From NCBI RefSeq assembly GCF_937893305.1, contig NZ_CALBGN010000011.1, forward strand, positions 1 through 61,295: 61,295 nt of DNA, given 5' to 3'. Under the pieces are notes generated by a model. The model saw only the letters and a list, made by a program, of their open reading frames with translations, was not told the DNA's origin and made no database searches. The DNA comes from an uncultured Helicobacter sp. Lineage in GTDB: Bacteria > Campylobacterota > Campylobacteria > Campylobacterales > Helicobacteraceae. Shown piece after piece: positions 45,813 through 54,740 of the stretch. Position 1 is the stretch's first letter; every line of letters starts with the position of its first letter. Made by a program: the position numbers and the translations under genes.

Positions 45813-45845
45813 GATTTCAAAATGAGCAAAAATGAGTTTGAAATC
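45813..45845 (+). terminator. Hairpin after cadA
   Basis: GATTTCAAA and TTTGAAATC form a 9-bp stem with a 15-base loop, 8 bases after the cadA stop. T-rich sequence follows only weakly, so termination strength is uncertain. Confidence 0.45.
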
Positions 45846-45858
45846 TAAAATGATTTTA

Positions 45859-45864
45859 TATAAT
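45859..45864 (+). promoter_or_regulatory. -10 element of the m5C methyltransferase gene
   Basis: TATAAT, about 28 bases before the ATG at 45892, with AAGG close to the start codon. Confidence 0.5.
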
Positions 45865-45891
45865 TGCATAATATTTTTGTAAGGTGGCACA

Positions 45892-46665
45892 ATGCAATTT
45901 AGCTTTATTGATTTATTTGCTGGAGTGGGTGGATTCCACTTGGCATTAGCAACTACGGGGGGGGGGGGGGGGTAAAATGCCACAAAATGCGTATTTGCAA
46001 GTGAGATAGATTCTAACGCACAAATAACCTATACGCAAAACTTCCCAAAAACACCGCTTTATGGCGATATTACACAAAATTCTATACAAGCTTGTATCCC
46101 CAAAGATTTTGATATTTTATGTGCTGGTTTTCCTTGCCAAGCCTTTAGTATAGCGGGCTTCCAAAAGGGCTTTGAAGACACGCGAGGGACACTCTTTTTT
46201 GAAATTGCAAAAATTGCTCAAATACACAAGCCCAAAGTGCTGTTTTTAGAAAATGTCAAAAATCTAAAAAACCACGACAAAGGCAAGACTTTTGCAGTGA
46301 TTAAAAACACTTTAGAATCTATGGACTATATCGTATATGATTCCATACTAAACACCGCTACACACGCAAATATTCCACAAAATAGAGAAAGAATTTTTAT
46401 CATAGCTTTTCATAAAGATAAAGTGAAAAATCACGCAGATTTTAGCTTCCCAAGCCCTATAAAACTTACAAAAACCATACATAATTGTATAGACTACACA
46501 AAACAAGATGATAGTTTTTACTACACGCCAAAGAGTAAATATTATGCGTGGCTAGAAAAAGAAGTAATAAAACAAGATAGTATTTATCAGCTAAGGCGTA
46601 TTTATATACGAGAGAATAAAAGTAAGCTTTGCCCAACGCTAACCGAAAATATGGGCAATAAATAA
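45892..46665 (+). pseudogene. Phase-variable cytosine-C5 DNA methyltransferase, doubly disrupted
   Basis: Starts with motif I (DLFAGVGGFHLAL), then a run of 16 G. Downstream the m5C motifs continue in the same frame: GFPCQAFSIAG (IV, with catalytic Cys), ENVKN (VI), IPQNRERIF (VIII) and PTLTENMG (start of IX). TAA at 45973 directly follows the tract in exactly that frame. The 10-base near-repeat GGTAAAATGC/CACAAAATGC suggests a small duplication as the cause. No tract length alone can restore the protein. The end is also truncated: motif X is missing. About 258 codons remain. Confidence 0.8.
45957..45972 (+). repeat. G16 slippage tract
   Basis: Sixteen G after 21 codons of the m5C methyltransferase, the longest homopolymer in the window. 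It is a classical phase-variation tract; this one seems frozen by the stop after it. Confidence 0.9.
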
Positions 46666-46713
46666 ATTTGAGTTATAATAAAACGCAAAAAATTATAAAA
46701 GGCAAGGATTGCT

Positions 46714-47478
46714 ATGAGTCAAAAACACCAAAACTATAAACTTTTAAATCTTTTAGGCTATGGTTTAGCAAAATTTGACAATGAGTTTATAAAAGAATTT
46801 AATTGCAATACAAAAACAGAATTTTTTAATCTTTTTATGAATCTAGGTATTGTTAAAACAGCAAGTGTTGTAAAAAATAGAATGGATTTGTTTGACCATT
46901 TTTTTCCCAATCATCGTAAAGGGTGGTGGCAAAAGGGCAATGCCTACATTCATAGAAAATATTTTATAGATTCTTTATTTGGCAATGAAGATGTAAAGGG
47001 ATTTGCCAATGTAATAAAACTTATATTAAGTAAAGAATATAGTATTGATTTAAGCTATAAACCTAATCCTATTTTAGAAAGTAAATTTAAAAAAATGCAA
47101 AGCACGGGGTTAGAAGCTGAAATGTTTTTCTTACATAACTATCATCAAATTGAATGTCTTAAGAATGGGCAATGTATAGATGCTAGAATATATGGAGATG
47201 GATATGATTTTTTTATTCAAGCAAAAAATGACTATTTATGTGAAATTAAAGGTTTAAGGGGACACAATGGGAGCATTAGACTTACTCAAAATGAATATTA
47301 TAAAGCACGAGAATTTAAAGATTTTTATTTGTTAGTAATTGTTGTAAATTTAGATAATATACCACAATTTAAAAGCTTTAATAATCCAATTAACAATTTA
47401 TTATTTACAGAGAGAATATTAAAACAAAAAGAACTTAAAGAGTATCATTTGAAACTATCTTTTCCCACCACGAGATGA
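46714..47478 (+). CDS. Probable restriction endonuclease (DUF3883-like C terminus)
   Basis: 254 residues, no signal peptide. The C-terminal third resembles DUF3883/PD-(D/E)XK nucleases: GDGYDFFIQ, then LCEIKGLRG (E-x-K), then IRLTQNEYYKAREF. It has a strong AAAGG ribosome site and follows the truncated m5C methyltransferase by 48 bases. Specificity is unknown. Its last codons (FPTTR then TGA) run into an alternative frame that continues as 47453-47758, so it may be truncated by a frame change. Confidence 0.68.
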   Translation: MSQKHQNYKLLNLLGYGLAKFDNEFIKEFNCNTKTEFFNLFMNLGIVKTASVVKNRMDLFDHFFPNHRKGWWQKGNAYIHRKYFIDSLFGNEDVKGFANVIKLILSKEYSIDLSYKPNPILESKFKKMQSTGLEAEMFFLHNYHQIECLKNGQCIDARIYGDGYDFFIQAKNDYLCEIKGLRGHNGSIRLTQNEYYKAREFKDFYLLVIVVNLDNIPQFKSFNNPINNLLFTERILKQKELKEYHLKLSFPTTR

Positions 47479-47758
47479 AGTATTTACCCTAACAACGCCA
47501 AATAAAGAAAACTTACAAGCAAAGCTTTGCCAAGATAACGCAAAAGCACTGATGAGTAATCCAAACACAGATTTAGCAAAATGGCTTTTGCAAACTGCCT
47601 TGCGTTATAAAGAAGGAGAGCTTGCAAGGTATGAAAAAATGCTAGAGCTTGGCTTTGATAGTGTGATTATCACAAAGCATTCACAATCACATTCTGCACG
47701 ATTGCACTTTAGCATAGATATTATGCCACTTGATAGCTATGAGAAGTTTATATCTTAA
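47453..47758 (+). pseudogene. C-terminal fragment of an R-M-associated protein
   Basis: About 100 codons open from LFPPRDEVFTL to EKFIS. The only internal start is ATG 47552. It overlaps the end of the previous gene in another frame. It may be the displaced C terminus of that endonuclease or the tail of a replaced REase. The stop is TAATG into a 16-codon frame (MLFADDLSRYLSKGIV). I do not recognise the family. Confidence 0.5.
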
Positions 47759-47849
47759 TGCTTTTTGCCGATGATTTAAGCAGGTATTTGAGTAAGGGGA
47801 TTGTGTGATTTTGTTTGCATAATGATAAAAAATGATTCTATAAGTTTGC

Positions 47850-47855
47850 TATAAT
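47850..47855 (+). promoter_or_regulatory. Extended -10 promoter of the adenine methyltransferase locus
   Basis: TGCTATAAT, 60 bases before ATG 47910; a good extended -10 element despite the decayed gene behind it. Confidence 0.55.
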
Positions 47856-47909
47856 AGTGGGTTTAATCTCAAAAAAGAGTTACCAAAACCGTCAAAATAA
47901 GAGTATAAA

Positions 47910-48961
47910 ATGACTTTCGCAAAAGAAAAAGACTTACAAAACGAAATTGCAAATAATCAAAACTTGCAAAGAGATATTTGCGCAGCACTTGATGTGGATT
48001 TTTATCAAACAAGATTATTTCAACATCATATAGACAGAAAAACCTCTTTTCTACATCATCTCAAGGGCAAAAATCTTACTTACAAACGCTACACAAAAAG
48101 CCCTTTGCGTTATGGTGGCGGTAAATCTTTAGCGGTTGGCTTAATCTTAGAGCAAATCCCTAGCAACACAAAAAGGTTTATCAGCCCATTTATTGGTGGT
48201 GGGAGTGTGGAAGTAGCAGTGGCTTTAGAGCTTGATATTGAAGTTTTAGCTTTTGATATATTTGATATTTTAGTGAATTTTTGGCAGGTTTTATGCAAGG
48301 ATTCTCACGCACTTTATAAGGAGCTTTTAAAGCTTGAACCTACAAAATAAAATTATGCAACAATCAAAAAAGAGTTAAGTTTATTTTGGAATGAAAGGCA
48401 TAAAAATGCTAAGAATAAACCTAAGATAGAGCTAGATTCTTTAACTCTTGCAAGGGATTATTATTTTAATTTTATCTAAGCTATGGACCTTGATTTTTGG
48501 GCTGGATGAGTAAAATCTATGAAGATAAAAATCGCTATTTAAAAGCCTTAGAGAAAATTAGAGATTTTAAAACGCAGAATCTTAAAGTAGAAATGGCGAG
48601 TTTTGAAGCAGTGTTTGAAATGTATCCTAACGATTTTTTCTATTGCGACCCGCCGTATTTTTTGGAAGGAGATTCTAAAATGTTTAAAGGAATTTATCCT
48701 ATGCGAAATTTCCCTATTCATCACAATAACTTTAATCACGAGCTTTTGAGCGAATGTCTTAAAAATCATAAGGGCAAATTTATCTTAAGCTATAATGATT
48801 GTGAATTTGTGCGAGAAGTCTATAAGGATTTTAAAATTTTAGAGCCAAAATGGCAATACACAATGGGACAAGGTGAAACAAGAATAGGTAAAAATCGTAT
48901 CGAAAGAGGTGATACGGACAATACAAAGCAAAGCCACGAGCTTTTGATTATAAAGGAGTGA
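47910..48961 (+). pseudogene. D12-class N6-adenine DNA methyltransferase, inactivated
   Basis: The N-terminal frame (146 codons) contains the D12 motifs LRYGGGKS and SPFIGGGSVEVAVA, then TAA at 48348. The same frame continues (NYATIKKELSLFWNERH) to another stop at 48474; the remainder, after a frame change, has another stop before FLGWMSKIY. It then reads through the catalytic YCDPPYF to HELLIIKE. Two or three stops and one shift make it a clear pseudogene. A functional protein would be about 350 residues, the Dam/M.MboIA type. Confidence 0.85.
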
Positions 48962-48963
48962 AA

Positions 48964-49569
48964 ATGAGAATAGAGCAAGTCAAAACTGCATTTAAAATCG
49001 CTGATGTGGAATTTGTGGATGGAAGTACAAAACTTAATTTTAATTATTTAAAAGATTTAAAAAATGAAAATGGCAAGGCACTGCCACAAAAGATTCTAAG
49101 TGAGAATGTTGCTAGAGTGTATCTCATCGTAGTAGATGGAGAAATTAAAAAAATCGGTGGAAGTGGGGCAGCAGGCGGAATCAAAAGCACTTTAGAGATT
49201 TATAGAGATGGTGGAGTAAAAGGGCGACCAGCTGTAAGAAGTTTTGGTGTGTGGTATTTTCTCTATCACACGATTTTGCAGGGTAAAAAGATTGAATTTT
49301 ATATGATATACCAAGAGAATTTTGAAAAAGAAGTGAAAGGTTTATTTGGGCTGAAAAAAGTTAAAAATGTATCTATTTCTTATAAATTTATAGAGCAGTG
49401 TTGCGTGGAAGATTATCTAAGTATTGAAAACGAACATCCAGAATGGAATGTTGGGGAACAAGGAGCAGACTGGCCACTTGAGATAAAAAACCAACACTCC
49501 GAGCTTCAGGCTAACGCACAAAGCAGAGAAAAGAAAATCAAGCGTAAGGAAGTGAGATTAGATAGATAA
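48964..49569 (+). CDS. Probable type II restriction endonuclease (possible GIY-YIG fold)
   Basis: 201 residues from ATG 48964 with AAGGAG 6 bases upstream; it lies directly after the dead D12 methyltransferase. The segment VYLIVVDGEIKKIGGS recalls the GIY-YIG core (two short strands with Y-L-I and K-I-G), and AAGGIKSTLEIYR would supply a helix. The C terminus is basic. No homologue is recalled with certainty. Its frame is intact while its likely partner methyltransferase is broken. Confidence 0.6.
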   Translation: MRIEQVKTAFKIADVEFVDGSTKLNFNYLKDLKNENGKALPQKILSENVARVYLIVVDGEIKKIGGSGAAGGIKSTLEIYRDGGVKGRPAVRSFGVWYFLYHTILQGKKIEFYMIYQENFEKEVKGLFGLKKVKNVSISYKFIEQCCVEDYLSIENEHPEWNVGEQGADWPLEIKNQHSELQANAQSREKKIKRKEVRLDR

Positions 49570-49640
49570 CACAAAGTTGATAAAGAATCCTATGTTATTC
49601 TGCGTGATAGAATTTTTTATATCTACAAAACAAGTAATTT

Positions 49641-50259
49641 ATGCGTATTTTTGCAAGACTATTAAGGCTTATAATAAGGGCTAAGATTCTAATAGCTCTA
49701 GCATTTATGGCATTTGCAAATGTGGCGTTTGCTGATAGTGGGAGTTTGCACAAGTTTTTTAAGAAAAACAATGTGAGTAAAGATATGCAAGAGTGTATCA
49801 AAGAGCAATGTGATGAGAAAAATTTTAAGGATAACTTCAAGGATTTAAGCGATAGAGCAAATCTATAAGCTTGAAGTGGCGCGGATTGATTGTTTGGTGC
49901 AAACCTTAGGCGATGGCTCAACACAAAGCATTCTACTCGCACTAAATTATGGCTATGATGAGTATGATAGGTTTTTAAACAAATACTACAAACTCTACCA
50001 CGCTAAAGTCAAAAAGAAAAGCAAAACCACGCAAACAGGGGCTTTCTCCCACGAGCCAAATTTGGGGCAAGACACACTGCTAGAAGAGCAAAGAGTGTGG
50101 CTCAAGCTCCGCGATAGCTATGAGGCATACATACAAAAACACCACGCACATATCTATGATATAAATAGCGGTGGCACGACACATAGCATTGCTGCAAGTA
50201 GTGCAAGGTTAAAATTTTTAAAAATGCGTGTGAATGAGCTTATTTATGCGTTATCTTAG
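49641..50259 (+). pseudogene. LprI-like periplasmic protein (lysozyme-inhibitor family), frameshifted
   Basis: Part 1 (75 codons) has a signal peptide ending AFA-D, then NNVSKDMQECIKEQC. It stops at 49868. A frame shifted by one base, read from about 49855, continues (IYKLEVARIDC ... LNKYYKLYHAKV ... EEQRVWLKLRDSYEAYIQK), the DUF1311/LprI pattern, and ends at 50259. Repairing one base near 49855 would give a protein of about 200 residues. LprI proteins inhibit lysozyme. Confidence 0.65.
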
Positions 50260-50352
50260 AATGACAACAAATCGCTCCATAGAGTTTGATAGTATGCTTA
50301 GATGAAAGAAGCCAGTAGAGATATACAAGTATTCATTCAAGGTAGCTTCTAA

Positions 50353-50384
50353 GTAGATATGCCTATTTCTTTTTGCATATCTAC
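50353..50384. terminator. Hairpin downstream of argG
   Basis: GTAGATATGC and GCATATCTAC form a 10-bp perfect stem with a 12-base loop, in the 156-base gap between the LprI-like pseudogene and the end of argG (convergent). No strong U-run on either strand. Confidence 0.5.
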
Positions 50385-50415
50385 AAAGCCTAAACGCGTT
50401 AAGTAACAACCTACA

Positions 50416-51627
50416 TTATTTGCGTGTTTTTCCTGCAATGATAAATCTTAACGCATTTAGCTTGATAAAGCCCTCGGCGTCTTTTTGATTATATACAGAA
50501 TCTTCTTCAAAGGTGCTATATGCTGCATTAAAAAGTGAGTTTTTAGATTCTCTACCAAGAATTGTAACATTGCCCTTGTAAAGCTCTAAACGCACGATTC
50601 CTTCAACTTTTTCTTGTGTTTTATCAATTAATGCTTGCAAGGCTTCTCTCTCTGGACTAAACCAATACCCATTATAAATCAAACTTGCATATTTTGGCAT
50701 AATCTCATCTTTTAAGTGTGCTTCTTCTCTATCAAGACATAAAGATTCTATGGCGCGATGTGCTTTAAGATAAATTGTTCCACCCGGAGTCTCATAACAA
50801 CCGCGCGATTTCATTCCTACATAACGATTTTCAACTAAATCTAAGCGTCCAATTCCATTTTCTCCCGCTAATTTATTAAGCTTCTCCCAAAAGTTTGCAG
50901 GACTTAATTTTTCTCCATTAATTGCGATTCCATCTCCATTTTTAAACTCAATTGTAAGAATCGTTGGTGTATCTGGGGCGTTTTTGGGAGAAACACTCCA
51001 ACGCCACATATCTTCTTCTGGGGCAACACTAGGATCTTCTAAAATCTGTCCTTCATAACTAATATGCAAAAGGTTCGCATCCATTGAATAAGGTGATTTA
51101 TTTGCCTTTTTCTCAATAGGGATTCCAGCATTTTCAGCATAGGCAAGCAATTTTTCACGGCTGTTTAAATCCCACTCTCTCCAAGGAGCAATCACTTTAA
51201 TATCTGGATTTAACGCATAAGCTCCAATTTCAAAACGCACTTGATCGTTTCCTTTGCCTGTTGCTCCGTGTGAGATTGCATCTGCTCCTACCTGTTTAGC
51301 AATCTCCACCAAGCGTTTTGCAATTAATGGACGCGCGATACTTGTCCCAAGTAAATATTCTCCCTCATAAATTGTATTTGCCCTAAACATAGGGAACACG
51401 AAATCACGGATAAATTCTTCTCTTAAATCCTCAATAAAAATATTTTCAGGCTTGATACCAAGCTTTTGCGCCTTTGCTCTTGCAGGCTCTACTTCTTCTC
51501 CTTGTCCAATATCAGCAGTAAAAGTTACCACCTCACAACCATAAGTATCACCAAGCCATTTTAAAATCACGCTCGTGTCCAATCCGCCACTATATGCTAG
51601 TACAACTTTTTTAAAGTTTTTTTGCAT
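50416..51627 (-). CDS. argG: Argininosuccinate synthase
   Basis: Joins citrulline and aspartate with ATP in arginine synthesis. The 403-residue protein has the N-type ATP loop AYSGGLDTSVILKWL, the SHGATGKGNDQVRFE motif and SPYSMDANLLHISYEG. Complete and single. It is divergent from the S4-protein gene. Confidence 0.97.
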   Translation of the reverse strand: MQKNFKKVVLAYSGGLDTSVILKWLGDTYGCEVVTFTADIGQGEEVEPARAKAQKLGIKPENIFIEDLREEFIRDFVFPMFRANTIYEGEYLLGTSIARPLIAKRLVEIAKQVGADAISHGATGKGNDQVRFEIGAYALNPDIKVIAPWREWDLNSREKLLAYAENAGIPIEKKANKSPYSMDANLLHISYEGQILEDPSVAPEEDMWRWSVSPKNAPDTPTILTIEFKNGDGIAINGEKLSPANFWEKLNKLAGENGIGRLDLVENRYVGMKSRGCYETPGGTIYLKAHRAIESLCLDREEAHLKDEIMPKYASLIYNGYWFSPEREALQALIDKTQEKVEGIVRLELYKGNVTILGRESKNSLFNAAYSTFEEDSVYNQKDAEGFIKLNALRFIIAGKTRK

Positions 51628-51718
51628 TGTAAATCTCCTGTGTAAATATCAAGCGCATTATACCCTTAGACAAATTAATATTATTTTAGCTAGAATGCCA
51701 CAAAGAATAAGGACAAAA

Positions 51719-51970
51719 ATGAGAGTAGATAAATTTTTAAATGCAGTCAATATCGTAAAAAGGCGCGCAATTGCGCAAGATATGATTGAAAATGGTGTTG
51801 TGAAAATTGCGGGCACAAGCGTAAAGGCAAGTCGCGATGTTAAAGTTGGAGATATTATAGAAATTGCCTTTTTAGAAAAATCAAAATTCTATCAAGTTTT
51901 ACAAATTCCAGAACAAAAAACCATTAAGAAAAATGAATCGTATTTATATTACAAGGAAGTGCAACAATGA
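51719..51970 (+). CDS. S4-domain RNA-binding protein (HslR-like)
   Basis: 83 residues forming one S4 RNA-binding domain (MRVDKFLNAVNIVKRRAIAQ, then VKASRDVKVGDIIEI). The HslR type (Hsp15) binds stalled 50S subunits with peptidyl-tRNA. AAGGA precedes ATG 51719; the longer frame upstream lacks a ribosome site and overlaps the argG start. It overlaps the next gene by 4 bases. Confidence 0.88.
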   Translation: MRVDKFLNAVNIVKRRAIAQDMIENGVVKIAGTSVKASRDVKVGDIIEIAFLEKSKFYQVLQIPEQKTIKKNESYLYYKEVQQ

Positions 51971-52512
51971 TTTATTGTGCAGGAAGAATTGAAAACTTTG
52001 CTTTTGCAAAAAGCATAGGTGTAGGATTAGTAGAATCTGCTATTTCTTTAACGCGCTCAATCCTATATGATAAACCTAATGAAATCGTTTTTGTTGGCAC
52101 TTGCGGAAACTATGATGTCACACAACCCTTGCTAGAAGTTTTTGAAACAACTAGTGCTTGTAATATTGAACTCTCTTTTTTACAAGGGCAATCCTACACG
52201 CCTTTAGACAATTTTTTAACCAATGTTTCACGTGAAACAATGCAAAAAGTTGTTAATTCTAGCAACTATATTAGCACAGATTCCAGCCTTGCAGAAAAAA
52301 TGGTAAAACTTGGAATCTCCTATGAAAATATGGAGTTTTTTAGCGTGTTGCAGGTTGCACAAACTTTTGAATTACCTGCTATTGGAATCTTTTGCAGCAC
52401 AAATCATATTCATAAAGATGCACAAAAAGAATTTTTTGCCAATCACAAAGAAGCAATGCAAAAGTTAGAATCCTATATCAAAAACAAATTAGATTCCACA
52501 TTAGGCACATAA
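51967..52512 (+). CDS. Nucleoside phosphorylase-like protein
   Basis: 181 residues with the PNP/UDP-type Rossmann-like start (IVFVGTCGNYD) and the characteristic late ME-x-FSVLQVA (active-site Met-Glu pair). Shorter than authentic nucleosidases (about 230), so catalytic activity is uncertain. It is clustered with the S4 gene (overlap) and rlmN (abutting). Confidence 0.72.
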   Translation: MIYCAGRIENFAFAKSIGVGLVESAISLTRSILYDKPNEIVFVGTCGNYDVTQPLLEVFETTSACNIELSFLQGQSYTPLDNFLTNVSRETMQKVVNSSNYISTDSSLAEKMVKLGISYENMEFFSVLQVAQTFELPAIGIFCSTNHIHKDAQKEFFANHKEAMQKLESYIKNKLDSTLGT

Positions 52513-53562
52513 ATGCAAGAAAATATTTTTAACTATTCTCTAAAAGAGCTTGGAGCAATCCTAGAAAATGCAGGCTTTCAAAAGTTTCGTGCCAAGCAAA
52601 TTTACCATTGGCTTTATGTCCGTTATGTAGAAGAGTTTGAAAAAATGGACAATCTTCCAAATCATCTTAAATCTTATCTAAGCGAAACTTTTACCACCAC
52701 AAGCGCAAAGATTTGCAAAGAAGAAAAAAGTCTTGATGGGAGTGTAAAATATCTACTTCAAACGCAAGACAATCTAACTTATGAAGCAGTGTTTTTAAAA
52801 ATGAAAGAGGATAAATTTACTCTTTGTCTATCTTCTCAAGTAGGTTGTAAAGTGGGTTGTAGCTTTTGCTTAACAGCCAAAGGCGGGTTTGTGCGCAATC
52901 TTAGCGCAGGAGAAATTGTTTATCAAGTCCTAGCCATTAAAAAAGCACAAAATATTCCACACAATAAGGCTATTAATATTGTATATATGGGGATGGGAGA
53001 ACCATTAGATAATTTAGACAATGTTGCAAGCGCAATTCAAATTCTTGCTGAACTTGATGGATTGAGCATTTCTACACGCCGTCAAACAATTTCTACAAGT
53101 GGAATCGCACCAAAAATAAAAAAACTAGGTGCGCTCAATCTTGGCGTGCAACTTGCAATCTCTTTACACGCTGTTGATGATCAACTAAGAACAGAGCTTA
53201 TGCCTATCAATAAGGCTTATAATATCCAAGCAATCATTGATGAGGTGGCACAATTCCCTATTGATAGTCGCAAAAGAGTAATGTTTGAATATCTAGTTAT
53301 TGACGGCTTAAATGATGGCTTAGATAGCGCGAAAAAACTTGTAGCATTGCTTAATAAACTAAAAGCTAAGGTTAATTTGATTTATTTTAATCCCCACGAA
53401 GGCAGCATTTACAAAAGACCAAGCACAGAAAAGATGGAATCCTTTAGAGAATTTTTACTAAAAAAAGGGCTTTTATGCACTATTAGAGAATCAAAAGGCT
53501 TAGACATCAGCGCAGCTTGCGGACAACTAAGAGAACGCACTATGACAAAAAAGGAAGCATAA
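52513..53562 (+). CDS. rlmN: Dual-specificity rRNA/tRNA adenine-C2 methyltransferase
   Basis: Radical-SAM enzyme that methylates A2503 of 23S rRNA and A37 of some tRNAs. The 349-residue protein has CKVGCSFC (CX3CX2C cluster), a GMGEPL motif and the methylated Cys in the C-terminal CTIRESKGLDISAACGQL. It starts directly after the preceding gene. Confidence 0.96.
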   Translation: MQENIFNYSLKELGAILENAGFQKFRAKQIYHWLYVRYVEEFEKMDNLPNHLKSYLSETFTTTSAKICKEEKSLDGSVKYLLQTQDNLTYEAVFLKMKEDKFTLCLSSQVGCKVGCSFCLTAKGGFVRNLSAGEIVYQVLAIKKAQNIPHNKAINIVYMGMGEPLDNLDNVASAIQILAELDGLSISTRRQTISTSGIAPKIKKLGALNLGVQLAISLHAVDDQLRTELMPINKAYNIQAIIDEVAQFPIDSRKRVMFEYLVIDGLNDGLDSAKKLVALLNKLKAKVNLIYFNPHEGSIYKRPSTEKMESFREFLLKKGLLCTIRESKGLDISAACGQLRERTMTKKEA

Positions 53563-53654
53563 TGGGGATTTTAGACATTGTTTTAATTGTATTTCTAACA
53601 TTTGTTTTTATCATTGGCATGGGAGCATTTTTATATTATGCATACAAGAAATAA
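53562..53654 (+). CDS. 30-residue single-helix membrane peptide
   Basis: ATG 53562 shares its A with the rlmN stop (TAATG). It encodes MGILDIVLIVFLTF followed by VFIIGMGAFLYYAYKK: an acidic residue, one hydrophobic helix of about 24 residues and a basic C terminus. That composition and the coupling argue that it is a real small inner-membrane protein. Function unknown. Confidence 0.6.
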   Translation: MGILDIVLIVFLTFVFIIGMGAFLYYAYKK

Positions 53655-53708
53655 GCTTATAAAATCATAGTAAAATTCTTCGTCTATTTTTAAAGAAAGG
53701 AATAAAAA

Positions 53709-54716
53709 ATGGCAGAAAAAACTCTCGTAAAAAAAATTATAACGACCGCATTAATATTTGGCATTTGCTCTTATGCAAAACCTATTGATTTTACCTACAA
53801 CACATACAAAATGGAAAATGAAAAACAAAAATTGTTTGTATCAAAAAATAATGAAGGTATTTTATATGCAGGTTCATTTGACTTTGGAAGATGTGAAAAT
53901 AAAAAAGATGGAATCACACAACCTCTAAAAAATGGTGAATTGAAATGTAAAAATGCATCCTTAAAAGTTAAAAATGGAGAAATTATTGGAATCCTAAAAA
54001 ATGGTAAATTTCAACATTTAAATTTGAAACTTGAACAATCCTTTAAAACACAAGAACAAATTGCTAACTTAACTCATACAGTAAAATCCAACAATAGCGC
54101 AACTATTACAACAAAATTTCAATGTTCTAAAGATCCAACCATACAAAAGATATTAGAAAAAATGTATGGTGTAAAATTCAATTGTAAAAATGGAATTTCA
54201 GAGATTAATGAAATGGCAAAAAAATCATTGCTAAAGAATGCAGAAACTATTGACACAATTCTTTCTTCTAGTGCTTTTGAAAAACAAAGTAGCGATTTTT
54301 TATATTACTTTGATGAAGAATTTCTAAGTTTTAATACTTACACTTACATATACACGGGCGGAGCACATGGTAATCACACAAGAATTGGAATTACAATATC
54401 AAAAGATGGAAATATCATTCCATTAGCCGATATTCTAACTCCATACAACAAACCACTCAAAGATTTTCTATGGAAAGAATATCAAAAATTCACACAAGAA
54501 ATGCATAGCGAACCACTAATAAAATATGAAGATTTCAATGTCTCCAATTCTATTTTATTAGATTATGGAGAAGTTTTATTTCTTTATCAGCCTTATGAAA
54601 TTATGCCTTATTCCTATGGAGTGATTACGCTTAAGATTCCATTTAATACCTTTTTAGCAATTACGAAAATCCAAAGCTTTCCATTAGAACTCACCAAAAA
54701 GCAATATATTAAATAA
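53709..54716 (+). CDS. Periplasmic DUF3298-domain protein (RsiV-like)
   Basis: 335 residues. Signal peptide about 1-23 (LIFGICSYA-K). The C-terminal part (about 200-325) matches DUF3298: YIYTGGAHGNHTRIGITISKD, then a helix, then LLDYGEVLFLYQPYEIMPYSYG. Such domains occur in lysozyme-binding anti-sigma RsiV and in periplasmic proteins. The N-terminal half has no recognisable domain. It lacks a membrane anchor, so an anti-sigma role is unlikely; a sensor or inhibitor role is possible. Confidence 0.75.
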   Translation: MAEKTLVKKIITTALIFGICSYAKPIDFTYNTYKMENEKQKLFVSKNNEGILYAGSFDFGRCENKKDGITQPLKNGELKCKNASLKVKNGEIIGILKNGKFQHLNLKLEQSFKTQEQIANLTHTVKSNNSATITTKFQCSKDPTIQKILEKMYGVKFNCKNGISEINEMAKKSLLKNAETIDTILSSSAFEKQSSDFLYYFDEEFLSFNTYTYIYTGGAHGNHTRIGITISKDGNIIPLADILTPYNKPLKDFLWKEYQKFTQEMHSEPLIKYEDFNVSNSILLDYGEVLFLYQPYEIMPYSYGVITLKIPFNTFLAITKIQSFPLELTKKQYIK

Positions 54717-54720
54717 TTAT

Positions 54721-54740
54721 AGGGAATTCACTAATTCCCT
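54721..54740. terminator. Bidirectional terminator between convergent genes
   Basis: AGGGAATT-CACT-AATTCCCT: perfect 8-bp stem, 4-base loop, exactly between the DUF3298 gene and dgt. Confidence 0.65.

Noticed and set aside
40556..50260. Prophage or integrative element
   Set aside because: No integrase, capsid, terminase, transposase or direct repeats were seen. The region reads as an R-M and accessory hotspot.
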